A stretch of 64,000 bases of DNA, taken from assembly GCA_007115705.1 (NCBI GenBank), contig QXEO01001842.1, positions 1,187,679 to 1,251,678 on the forward strand, in the 5' to 3' direction. Made by a program: the position numbers and the translations under genes. Of the stretch, positions 23,462 through 33,100 are shown piece by piece. Below the pieces are notes generated by a model. That model searched no databases. It saw only the letters and a program-made list of their open reading frames with translations, and was not told the DNA's origin. Numbering within the stretch: the first letter of the stretch is position 1; each line of letters starts with the position of its first letter. The DNA is from Dactylis glomerata. Its lineage: Eukaryota > Streptophyta > Magnoliopsida > Poales > Poaceae.

Positions 23462-24764
23462 TGAACGGATCGTAAGGGCACCTAGAGGGGGGGTGAATAG
23501 GTGCTACTCAAATTTTAATTCTTTTTCAATTTAGGCTTGACACAAAAGGTAAATTCTCTAGATATTTAACTAGGGTGAAATTACCTATATGACAACTAGC
23601 AAGCTAAGCAAGATATGATATATAAAGGCAATAAAGGATAGAGGTAACCAAGAGTGGAGCACATGGAGACACGGATGTAATTCCCGTAGTTCCTTCCTTT
23701 TTAGGGGAAGTACGTCTATGTTGGAGAGGTGTGGTTGCCACAAAGGCCTAACCAACGCCACAAAGGCTCACCCTATTCTCCGGTGCAAGCTTCCGCCACA
23801 AAGGCCTAGCTCACTTTCCACTAAGGGATTCCTCAAGGCGGAACCGGCCTTTACAATCTTGGGGCACGCATCCACAACTGAATTAGAGGCTCCCAAGGAC
23901 AACACAATGCTGTCAAACAACAAGTATCAAGATATCAATCACACAAATCAAGGTCTAGGGACACAAGGGAACCCAAGACATAAGGGCCCTCAAGCAAATG
24001 AGAGGGGAAAGTAAATCGCTTTGGTGAGGATGTAGATCAAGGCCTTCTCCTTTGATTCTCCAAAGATCAAGAGCTTTGGTGGGTTGAGGGAGGAGATCTT
24101 GTGATTTTTGTGGCTCCAAATGAGGTCTTCTTCTTGCTTAGGACGAGCAGCTTGAGGTGGAAGAAGGGGAGGGGTATTTATAGCCCCTCCCAAAAAGTAG
24201 TTGTTGCTGCCTCGGGGGGGGGGGCGGATTATCCGGCCAAAGTATGGCCGGATTATCCGGCCAGCCGGATTATCCGGCCCGGAATGAAATATCCGGGCCA
24301 ATAATCCGGCCCGGTTCCTGGGTGACGCCGAGCTGAGTCCTTAGCCATTTTTCCTCGAGATTCTTGGGGGGTGGATTATCCGGCCAGGAATGAAATATCC
24401 GGCCAAATAATCCGGCCCCATGCCTGGGTGACGCCGAACCAGGTCCTTAGCCGTTTCGCCAAAATCTTGAGGGGGGCGGATTATCTGGCCAGGGATGAAA
24501 TATCCGGCCAAATAATCCGGCCCCATCCCTGGGTGACGCCGAGCCAGGTCCTTAGCCGTTTTGCTGAAATCTTGAGGGGGCGGATTATCCGGCGAGGGAT
24601 GAAATATCCGGCCCATTAATCTGGCCCCATATCTGGGTGACGCCATCTCAAGTCCTTAGCCATTTTCTTCGAACTGAAAATCTGCACCACTTTAACATAC
24701 ACTTAAATTCCTAATGTTGTTATCTAACACACAAAATATGAGGGATACAAAGTATGCTCTTTCA
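23462..24764 (-). repeat. 5' LTR of Sirevirus D
   Basis: A 1303-bp LTR matching 13042-14345 end to end, with scattered substitutions and small indels. It drives the element's RNA: TATAAATA (complement of about 24175-24182) lies within GGGAGGGGCTATAAATACCC. The 107-bp tandem array with CCGGATWATCCGG motifs (about 24210-24675) is directly upstream of it. Confidence 0.9.
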
Positions 24765-24769
24765 CTGTT

Positions 24770-24936
24770 GCTACTGATAAACTATTACAAGCAAGTCTAA
24801 TTCCAGGTACAGCTGAATTGACAATTCATCTGTTAAGGCTTATAAATATTCTTTGACTCTCCTTGTGTCGAAGCAATAAATTTGGGTTTTACTTCCCTCG
24901 AAGACTATTGCGATCCCCTATACTTGTGGGTCATCA
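24770..24936 (+). repeat. 3' LTR of element C, right part
   Basis: Continues the LTR interrupted at 13041 and ends ...TACTTGTGGGTCATCA. The sequence after it is GC-rich, host-like and coding on the minus strand. Confidence 0.8.
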
Positions 24937-25194
24937 GCGCCTGAGTCGCCACACGGCCGCGTCGTACGCGCACGCGGCTAACTCCAGCGTGTCGTACGTG
25001 CCGAGCATTAGCCGGAAGCCGCCGGCGCGAAGCTCGGAGTAGAAGGTCCTCTTGGACGCGCGCGTACTCCGCGGAACCCCGACGACCCCTGGCGGCGCGG
25101 CGGCATCCCGGTGAGGAGCGGCGGCGCATGGCGAGCGAGTAGTTGAGAGGGCGCGGTGGCGCATGGCGAGAGAGAAGATGAAACGAGAGGGCAT
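24937..25194 (-). pseudogene. AP2/ERF-domain protein fragment cut by element C
   Basis: On the minus strand one frame reads through a short N-terminal Pro/Arg/Ala-rich part into an AP2/ERF DNA-binding domain: TFYSELRAGGFRLMLGTYDT followed by AYDAAVWRLRR. The conserved LGTYDT and AYDAA blocks are the central strand and helix of the domain. Coding sense ends exactly at the LTR border (24936), where LTR sequence adds a stop within a codon. The domain's end and any C-terminal part should lie on the far left side of the nested elements, outside the window. Some conserved residues (for example the usual YRGVR) are changed, so the gene may have decayed before the insertion. Confidence 0.7.
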
Positions 25195-25499
25195 GTGTCG
25201 CGAGTGGAAGATTCAGTGGCGGTTGAGAGGCACGCACGCGTCCTCTTTATAAAGCGCGCTCGAACTGGCGCCTTAGTTTTGGCGCCCAGAATAGCGCGAT
25301 AGCACGCGCGAGAAAATATTTAGCACGGGTTTTTTGGCGCGCCCGCTGGAGAAGCATGGGAGCCTTCCCGCATACTAAACAGACGGTTTATTTAACGCTC
25401 GGGCGGTTTCCAACGCCTATTGAAAATACTCTAAGATCATCTCTAGCCATCCCACAATACGGCGAGAAGATAGTGTTCCTGGCTATTTGTGTGCTACCG

Positions 25500-26592
25500 G
25501 TTTCCCACCACTACAACAGCTTGCATTTGATAGGCTCTTCTCTCCCTCCCTCTTCTCTCCACTGTAGCTCTGAGAGTCGTTTTCTCGCCGACGGCTCCCC
25601 TCTCCCTCTCCTCCGGCGGCCTCGCCGGCCGGAGTGTTAGGGAGAGGGGAGGCCGATCTCCCTGTATAGTGAGTAGCTTTAGGGCTTGCGGCCGCGGGCC
25701 GGTATCGGGCGTTTTGCCCAGTAGTAGGTGCGGTGCCCTGGATCTCGGCGCTCGGATCCTTGGGGCTCTAGGGTTCCTCGTCGTCGCGCTGGAGCTCCTC
25801 TGGCCGGAGCAGGTTGCGGGGAAAGGGGACGCCGCTCCTTTGAATAACTTTCGAGCTGCTTGCTTCCGCTTCTTGCAGATCTTGCCTGTGTTGAAACTTT
25901 TCCTGGCCGGCCGAGGCAGCGAGGGGGGAAAGTGGACTCAGGCGGTGTGCGGGGCTACTCTTCTACTCCTGGCCGGCCGTGGAGGCGAGGAGGAGTGGAG
26001 ATGTGCTACCGTGGCCTCTGCATCTGGCGGTGGTTCTGGGCCTCCCCTGTTGGGGCCTTTTGATGGTCGCTGGATCTCCGGGGTTCCTCCTTGTGCTGGT
26101 CGTCTCGGTGGCGAGCAGGCAAGGGAGGCTCTGGCGTCTACCGGCATCGAGGCAGGTGCTCCAGCTTCTCCATGGAGGAGCACCTTGATGTTGCATGCTC
26201 GAGCTCATCACATGCCGGCTAAGATTGTCGTCATGATCCGTGGCCATTTGGAAGGCCACCTCGCCCGCTGTGCTGATAGCGGCGTTTCAACCTCCATGGC
26301 GGAGGCCCTCGAAGGAGATCCCTGCCGGCGTTATGCTCCTCCAGGCTGCCAAGTGGTTTGTCCCCGGCAGTCGATCGAAGGAGGCCGGCATCGGCGTCTC
26401 GTCGTCGGTGGAGAAGACCCTGTACTTGATCGCGTTTTCCTTTTTTCTTCAGGGTGCTTTCTGTTAATTTCCAGGCCTGTTTTTAGTCTTGTAGTTTTTC
26501 AAGGTCTGTGTTGTAATTTGTTCCCACCGCTGAGAAATTAATGCAGCTGCCTCGGGGTCTTTCTAGGCCCCATCCCTGTTCAAAAAAAAAAC
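25500..26592 (+). mobile_element. Poly(A)-tailed retroposon-like unit
   Basis: A GC-rich unit starts in a CT-rich leader (about 25540-25640), has a long but compositionally driven open frame (25669-26541) and ends in GGGTCTTTCTAGGCCCC...TTCAAAAAAAAAA. A unit of similar design (CT-rich, Gly/Arg-coding leader and A-tail) is at about 56000-56890. This layout suggests a LINE-mobilised or LINE-derived retroposon. I found no reverse transcriptase and no flanking duplication. The 5' border is approximate. Confidence 0.4.
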
Positions 26593-26770
26593 CATCAAAT
26601 CTAAAATCGAAGGTCAATTGATTTGTGTGTTGACGGATTTGTATATGGGTCCTTGATTTTAACGCAAAGTAACCCGCACTGCAGTCTAGATCTAGTGTGC
26701 TCACAGAACTGTATCACTGGCTGATTACAGTAGAGTACAAGGTTCTTTCCCCGAAGGCTAAGCAAATAGT

Positions 26771-26917
26771 GAATATAAGATGTTTTAAATTTGTAAAGTA
26801 AATGTATTTAGATAAGTTTTAGTGTGTATATTCGAGTGAATCTACACACTAATACTTGTCTAGATACATTTCCTTCACAAAGCTAAAACATCTTATATTT
26901 ATGAACGGAAGGAGTAG
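26771..26917. mobile_element. Stowaway-like MITE
   Basis: Two inverted arms: ATATAAGATGTTTTA... at the left and ...TAAAACATCTTATAT followed by TTATGAACGGAAGGAGTA at the right, around an internal CTAGATACATTT core. The right end has the typical GGAGTA terminus. The left terminus has decayed. Confidence 0.65.
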
Positions 26918-27248
26918 AAGCTGAGTTACATGGAGTGCGAATTGATTTTTGAAACTGAAGGCTCCATTTGCAAATGTGGCACACACAAATCATCTGACCA
27001 TCACTTTTGGATCCGACGGTTAGAATTGGCCAGGAAACTTGTAGCTCACATATCACTTGGAGCACTAGATATCTTCTCACAATACGGCATCCGGCAGAGA
27101 CGATTTGTAGGCAGTATGGGGGCGTCGACGCGGTTTTGGCTATTGGATTTTAAATAACATAAAATGAAACTAAGATGGCTAAATTCATTGAAACTCGGCA
27201 AGCTTTTTACAAATTTTAATGAAATGCGACAAAAAATACACTAAAATC

Positions 27249-28310
27249 CTAGATGCCAATGTGGCAGTAAAAGCTGGTGCAGTCCCTGTCGTCGTCGTTG
27301 TCGTTGTCGCTGTTGCTGTCCCTCTCGCTCGGCAGCTCTTTATTTGGTGTGAGGCAGCTGCCCAGGGCATGATCGCTGTGCTGATTGCTCGAGCCGGCCC
27401 TGTTGTCTCCGGAGTCGTCGAGGTCGACGAGGATGCCCATGCGGTGGGCTCGCTTTGCCTCCTCCTTCTTCGTGTCGTCCTTAGACTAGGCTAAAGAGAA
27501 CTCAAACGACATCGGCGGCATGTCGTTGAAGGAGGTGCGCTTAGCCATCCTCTGGCCTAGAACTCCTCCAGGTCGTCAGGCTCCTAGAGCTGCAACTGCC
27601 GCACGGCTTAGTCCGGCGGGCGCCTACCAGACCGGCTACGGCTTTTGCTTCTTCTGCGACGGGATTGGCGCGTCGAATCCTTCTTTCCCACGACATGCCA
27701 TATGCGTCATGCTCCTTCTTCTACCTGATGAGGCACTCGTGGATGACAATGGTGCCGCCGCTGGAGCACGGAGTCCTCGGTTGGACGACAAGGACATCGA
27801 GGAGGAGGATGACGTAGATTCCAACCTCCGCGGCACCCACCGACGCCCGGGCACTGGGTAAGTACAACCGCGGCTGCTTCCCAACCACGATGTGGTCGAG
27901 TACCGTAGAGAGAGTGCGGCCCGGCGCGCCCCACCAGATCTTGCGGCCAATGGCATTCCTATTCACCGGTGGTGGGTCGTTGCCTTCGTACTCCGCGAGC
28001 TTCCGCTCCTAGCCCCGGCGAAGAAGGTGTTCCTGTGGAGGTTGTTCTTGGGATCACAGAAGGGATCCGTGCACTGCTTCGGCGTCAGCTCTCCGTACAA
28101 ATGCTGGTGGATGGTCGTCAACCATGTGATGTCATGCGGCTCCGGCGGGATCGGGATATCACCTGCGCCGAGCCTCCATGCGTCGAGATTACGAAAGTCT
28201 GACGACGTCATGTACTAGGCCTCGTACAGGGCGCGTGCCTCCCACTCGTGGAGGTAGCAGCAGTCAAAGCCGTTGGCTGCCGATGGATCACTGTTGAAGC
28301 GCTCGGCCAT
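27249..28310 (-). pseudogene. Broken grass gene-family member of unknown function
   Basis: The ATG at 28310-28308 opens a frame rich in Trp and aromatic residues (FDCCYLHEWEARALYEA), with an in-frame TAG at about 28217. Coding sense continues with IPIPPEPHDITWL, then after a frameshift near 27965 with GRKIWWGAPGRTL, then after another near 27860 with a Ser run and SQKKQKP, and ends with a Glu/Asp/Asn-rich tail at a TAG (27251-27249). I believe it belongs to a low-complexity family found in many copies in wheat-like genomes, often next to AP2-type fragments, but this is from memory. It lies 2 kb from the AP2 fragment, on the same strand. Confidence 0.45.
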
Positions 28311-29653
28311 GGCCTTTGAGGCGTGGAGTTCTGTGGGTGGAGAAGCGACTGGAGGGGGAACGACGAATAGTGTGAGCGGCAACGGCGGGGTCTAGGGTAG
28401 ATAAAGGCACGGGAGAGCGCGGGAGGGCATGTCAAGAAAGCGCGTAAAGGTGCAATGTGGCGTGCAATAACACCGACACGTGCCCCTTGACTTGAAACTT
28501 TGGTGCTCACATGCAAAGCTGAACGGCGGTATAGTGCAATTAGGGAAGCCAATCCTAATTGGGTCGAAATTACATATGGGTCCACCTCAACACATGAGAA
28601 ATACAAGATACAATACAGGAAATATATACAGCTATCTATACACGTTTAACAATGTTGTCCTTGCCGATCAGTCTTTAGGAGATGATGTGGCGTCTAGGTG
28701 GTTGGACAGGGTTAAGAATCAAAACTGAATTTCCGAGATTTATCTTTTGGAAACCAATACTGGTTCAGAAAATGCGTTTGTTGGAGCAGACTAATCATTC
28801 TCAAACAGCGGGCATCTTTTTTAGAATCTAAATTCCTAGAGATTTTATTTCTCAGACTAGTTCATGTTTTCGTACAGAGTCCAAGACGCCCAATAATTCA
28901 GAAATTTGATCCTTCGGCACATATCAGATCGGAGGACAATGTTGCATTGCATGTAACCAAGTTCGCAAACCTATCAGTTCAAAAAAATAAATTCGCAAAC
29001 CTATGCACTCTGAAGTTCATCCATGATGCCTTACGCTTGTAAAGCTCACTGTGTAGAACCCAAAGCTACACTTCTTTTATCAAAATCGTCACATAACCAT
29101 TCAACCATGTATCATAAAGCTGCAGTTCATAGTTAGGCGATATTTAAACCATTACACGAGAACCTATCAATTGGCTACAGTTACAAAATAAGTGCACTCC
29201 TGTGAAACATATTGCAATTAATCGCTTTCAAACTAACTATGGACTGCATCAGTATTATATTTTCCAAAAACAACTACATGTACCAAGAATTTCGGTGCAG
29301 CATCAAGTTATGACGCCTCAAAAGAAATTATAATTTTGGAGTGGCAAATCACCCGGGCATCGTAGTGCTTTATTTTTGTGCAATAGATAATCTAGTCATG
29401 TCCGTGATTCTGATTGGATTCATCATCTCACAACACCTTACTGCCCACCAGTTTGATCGTTCCTTTCCAGAAAATAACCTTCATTAAATAAACAGCAAAA
29501 ATCACATCTCAGATCATTGTCTGCAAACATACACATCAGTAAGATGAGCACATACAAAGGTGATAAATATTTAAAGAACGCATGCTGCTTAAATAGATGC
29601 CAATATATATGGACATCTTGAAAAATGATGCCGACATCTTGAAATATTATATG
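28311..29653. other. Intergenic, no gene seen
   Basis: The first 200 bp are GC-rich and may be promoter remnants of the broken gene at 27249-28310. The rest is AT-rich. No conserved frame, RNA gene or repeat with clear borders was found. Confidence 0.5.
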
Positions 29654-29816
29654 CATGGTTTTAAAGGCGTTAAGGCGTCAAGGCGTCCAGGGGGGGCGCC
29701 CTGACGCCTAGGCGACGCCTAGGCGGACGCCTTAGACGCCTAGGCGCCCAAGGCGGGCAGTTTTGCAAGGCGGAGGTCCAGCGCCTGGACGCCTAGGCGA
29801 CGCCTTTAAAACCATG
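29654..29816. mobile_element. Palindromic hAT-like MITE
   Basis: Terminal inverted repeats CATGGTTTTAAAGGCG and CGCCTTTAAAACCATG flank a GC-rich body made of many GCCTAGGCG-type palindromes. An 8-bp target duplication ATTATATG (29646-29653 and 29817-29824) is exact. An 8-bp duplication indicates a hAT-type transposase. Total length is 163 bp with no coding capacity. Confidence 0.8.
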
Positions 29817-30109
29817 ATTATATGAGTAAGGCCTGTGGGCGAGTGGCCAAATACTGTCCACGAGAGGTATTTCAGCAACCAAATCCGTTGCAGTAACAAA
29901 GCAAATTATGTGTGGCAACCTTTTAGCATTTGGTAATAGTGATGATATGACTATATGGTTCAAACTAAAAGCAAATCAAAAGGCAAATGAAACAACTTAC
30001 CAGCTAGACTAAAGTTGATCCTATACCGAATTATCCAACTGCCAAAACAAATGATTGTTTAATAAACTAGCTTGTACATATTTTTCTTTCAGCATCCACT
30101 GTGATCACC

Positions 30110-33100
30110 TCAAAGTTTGGCCACCACATTATCTGCCTTCCTTTTGGCATATTCATGAATTACTGTAGTTGTGCTCTCTCTATGGCGCAAATAAAATTCT
30201 GCAAGCAATATTCTATTTTCTTCGGGCGAGAGATCACTATGCTGACCCTGCAATTAAAATTGGAGGTAAGATGCTGCATGTTTACAAAGAGCTATCAAGC
30301 AGCTTTGTAGTCATCAATTCCCTCATTTAAAGGTAAAGCAGCATGGACAGAGAAAATAAATGCAAAAAAGCACCAATACAAGGTTTTGTATCTTTGAAAG
30401 CAGAAAGATATTTTCATAATATTTTAAGTTCTTAGCGAGCTTAAACTTAAAAGTAATACTGGGACAATTCAAACTATCCATTACCTATTAATTGCCAGGA
30501 CTGACAAGTTTTTTACAACTTATAACCTCAGTTTCGAAATGTACTATATTTTGGAAAGCTAATTTAGCATTCCAAAACATACTGCATTTAGGAACGGAGG
30601 TAGTACAAGTTTGTAGGTCAACCCATCAGTACAAACTGAACTAGATTATTATGCTTTGTGCTATAAAATGAGTAGCAACACTCGAGACTCACAAGTCCTC
30701 TAATAAGCTAGCTTATCCAGTTTACAATCTATAAACCCATTATTGGTATAGAAAATGAGACCCATGAACCACCTTGTGAATCTGATAAAGCCTAGAGACT
30801 GCTCTGCAGCCTATGACACCTCCAGTTTATCCTAAATGAGTGAAGCAAATTTAGGGCCACAAGTAAAGAAAAACTAATTGTGTGGCCCAAGTTAATGCTG
30901 GTGACAGAAAACTTAAGATTGTTAGAGAAATAGCAACTTGTATTATCTGGGGCCAAAGGCCACAATATATAGTACATCTGACTTGGAGTACAAGAATAAT
31001 AGCTCTAGACAAATACGGACTCCTAGAGACCTAGACCAATACTAATACTCCTTAACACCCCCCCCCCCCCCCCCCCCCCCCCCTCAAATGCAAAGCATAT
31101 GCATTTGAAGAAAGGCAAAACTACAAAAAAAAAAAGATAATCCAAAATCCGCATCTTGAGTGTCATCATAGCATGAAGAGTCTTCAAACCTATAGAGTCA
31201 AGCCACAATCGATCGAAGAAGAGATCGACACAAGCCAAAAGACGGCCAGAAGAAGAACAGCATGTCATAAAAGATCATAGCACAGAAGCCCACAGCAATA
31301 GAAGCTCACCGGCAAAAGAAAGTGCGTAGATCAATGACAATGCAACAGACGGCGCATCAGAGAAAGACACACACCCATAAGAAGAAGATGGGCTGTCACA
31401 AGATGGCACGTCAAGAGAATCAAGCATTGTGCAGAAAAATCATAGCCCAAAGAAAATCGTCGGCAAAACAAGCTAGACGACAAGGAGAATGGGCTAGACC
31501 GACAATGCAAAACAAACCACAGAAATCCATAAAGGACCAGGGCCGAAAAAACAAGCTGACGATGAAGGTATAATGGACTCACATGACATAAGAGACATAA
31601 AAGAATAGCGGACTTGGTGGACGCAGCAAAAATAGAAGACACACAGACAAGATAGAGTCGTAGCGGACACCGTCGAAAATCACCGGAGAGTGAAGAAGAG
31701 AGACGATGCCGAACGACGACATGACACTTTTTTATGAGCAGCGGAAGAACAGAATCAGCAAAGTGCTAGCAGCAGCCCACGTACTAGCAACACAGCCCGA
31801 ACAGCAACAGCCAACAGGTGCACGTACAGCGGTGCAGGCCAACATGGCCCAAACGGGGCAACGTAGCAGCAGAGCAACGCTAGGACGTTGACTCGCGTCG
31901 GGGCGAGCGGCAAGCCTGCGTGATCCGGCGGGTGACCTGGAGACGGCCTGGATCTGGAGGACGGCCAGGCGACGGCAGAGATCTGCTCAGGGTAGCGCAG
32001 GGATCCGGAGACCTCGACGGGTCGGCGGCAAGCGCGATCTGAAGTGGAGCCGGAAAGGAGATCGATTCCATTGGACGGAGTGGCACTCGATTCGAATCGA
32101 GCGATCTTGAACCAGCCGAGCAAATCGGTAGCAGCACGGCAGAGCAGTCGCTAGGAGCGACGAGGAGAAGGAGCACAACGAGCAGCGCAGCCATGGCGCA
32201 GATCAGTCGCCGTAGCGACAACGGGATGGAGAAGAAAAAAAAAATCGATCCAACACGGAAGCTGCGACGTGCGAAACCCTAACCGGGCTCTGATACCATG
32301 TTAGACAAATAGCAACTTGTATTATCTGGGGCCAAAGGCCACAATATACAGTACATCTGACTTGGAGTACAAGAATAATAGCTCTAGACAAATACGGACT
32401 CCTAGAGACCTAGACCAATACTAATACTCCTTAACAAAGATAAGTAAAACATGTTCTCATCTGGCGTATGGCTGTGTGTACTATGGTCACCACAAGCATC
32501 TATCAATAGCAAAAGTGGGAAATCAGATTAGGAGGTCACACGTGCTTTCTGGTCAGAAGGTGACTAAAACGCTTAAGAAAGACTACAATACAATGACAGG
32601 CAGAGTTTAAATGTTTGGGTGTATCAAGTTTTCTATTAAGATGAAAAGACATCACCATGGGAAAAAAATGTACTTACAAGGCGGGAAACTCTATCACAAA
32701 CAGCATGGTGCATGAGGATTCCAGCTGCAACAGATACATTAAAAGAATCCACCATGCCTTTCATTGGAACACAACAGTGCAAGTCTGACAGCTTCAAAGC
32801 GACATCGCTAATACCCCTGTCCAGAAGATTCACTTAATATCAAACCTTAACTGTAGAAAGAAACATTACTGTACCACTAGCGTTGCAAATAGCACACTAG
32901 AAAAAAATGTCTAAACTCATGCGTCAAAATTGCAAAGCATGAACCCACGGTATTCTCTACATGATAACATCAATGGATATTTGCAGTATTAGAACTAGTT
33001 TATTCACTAAGGAACCGTCGAAATCCTCTTGCAAGAGGAGAATATTCAATTCCCTCACCGCAAAGTTGTAAGTAGATCTAAGATTACAGCATTTCTTGCA

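Larger units (their letters stand above)
13042..24764 (-). mobile_element. Element D, complete Copia Sirevirus-type retrotransposon
   Basis: An 11.7-kb minus-strand element with LTRs at 13042-14345 (3') and 23462-24764 (5') and a perfect 5-bp target duplication CTGTT (13037-13041 and 24765-24769). The primer-binding site is of the initiator-methionine tRNA type. The order in element direction is gag, protease, integrase, reverse transcriptase, RNase H, then an extra 3' gene, which is Copia order. The size, long coiled-coil gag, extra 3' gene and the conserved AAAAAGGGGGAGATTG polypurine region fit the Sirevirus (SIRE/Maximus) lineage. Gag and pol carry stops and frameshifts, so this copy is not autonomous. 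The LTRs differ by a few percent by eye. Confidence 0.9.
8281..24936 (+). mobile_element. Element C, Athila-like non-autonomous LTR retrotransposon (host of A, B and D)
   Basis: A plus-strand element whose 5' part lies beyond the left edge. Visible parts are a leader, a broken Athila-ORF1-like frame (8708-9834), a polypurine tract (11796-11810) and a 3' LTR (11811-13041 continuing at 24770-24936). Elements A and B separate it from its own 5' LTR, and Sirevirus D splits its 3' LTR. No pol genes are visible. The 3' LTR ends ...GTGGGTCATCA at 24936 and abuts an AP2-domain coding sequence. Confidence 0.75.

Noticed and set aside
25669..26541. 290-codon plus-strand frame as a host gene
   Set aside because: It lacks any recognisable domain, is GC-driven, and is part of an A-tailed retroposon-like unit. 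Other frames in the same stretch are also long.
30792..30977. Small minus-strand frame as an extra exon of the methyltransferase
   Set aside because: It lies in intron 4 and partly in the inserted LTR; the exon chain 32678 to 30247 is already in frame and matches the conserved C-terminal end.
31058..31083. C-tract as a functional quadruplex element
   Set aside because: An uninterrupted C-run at a polypurine position is explained by slippage in the element, and its length may be affected by sequencing.
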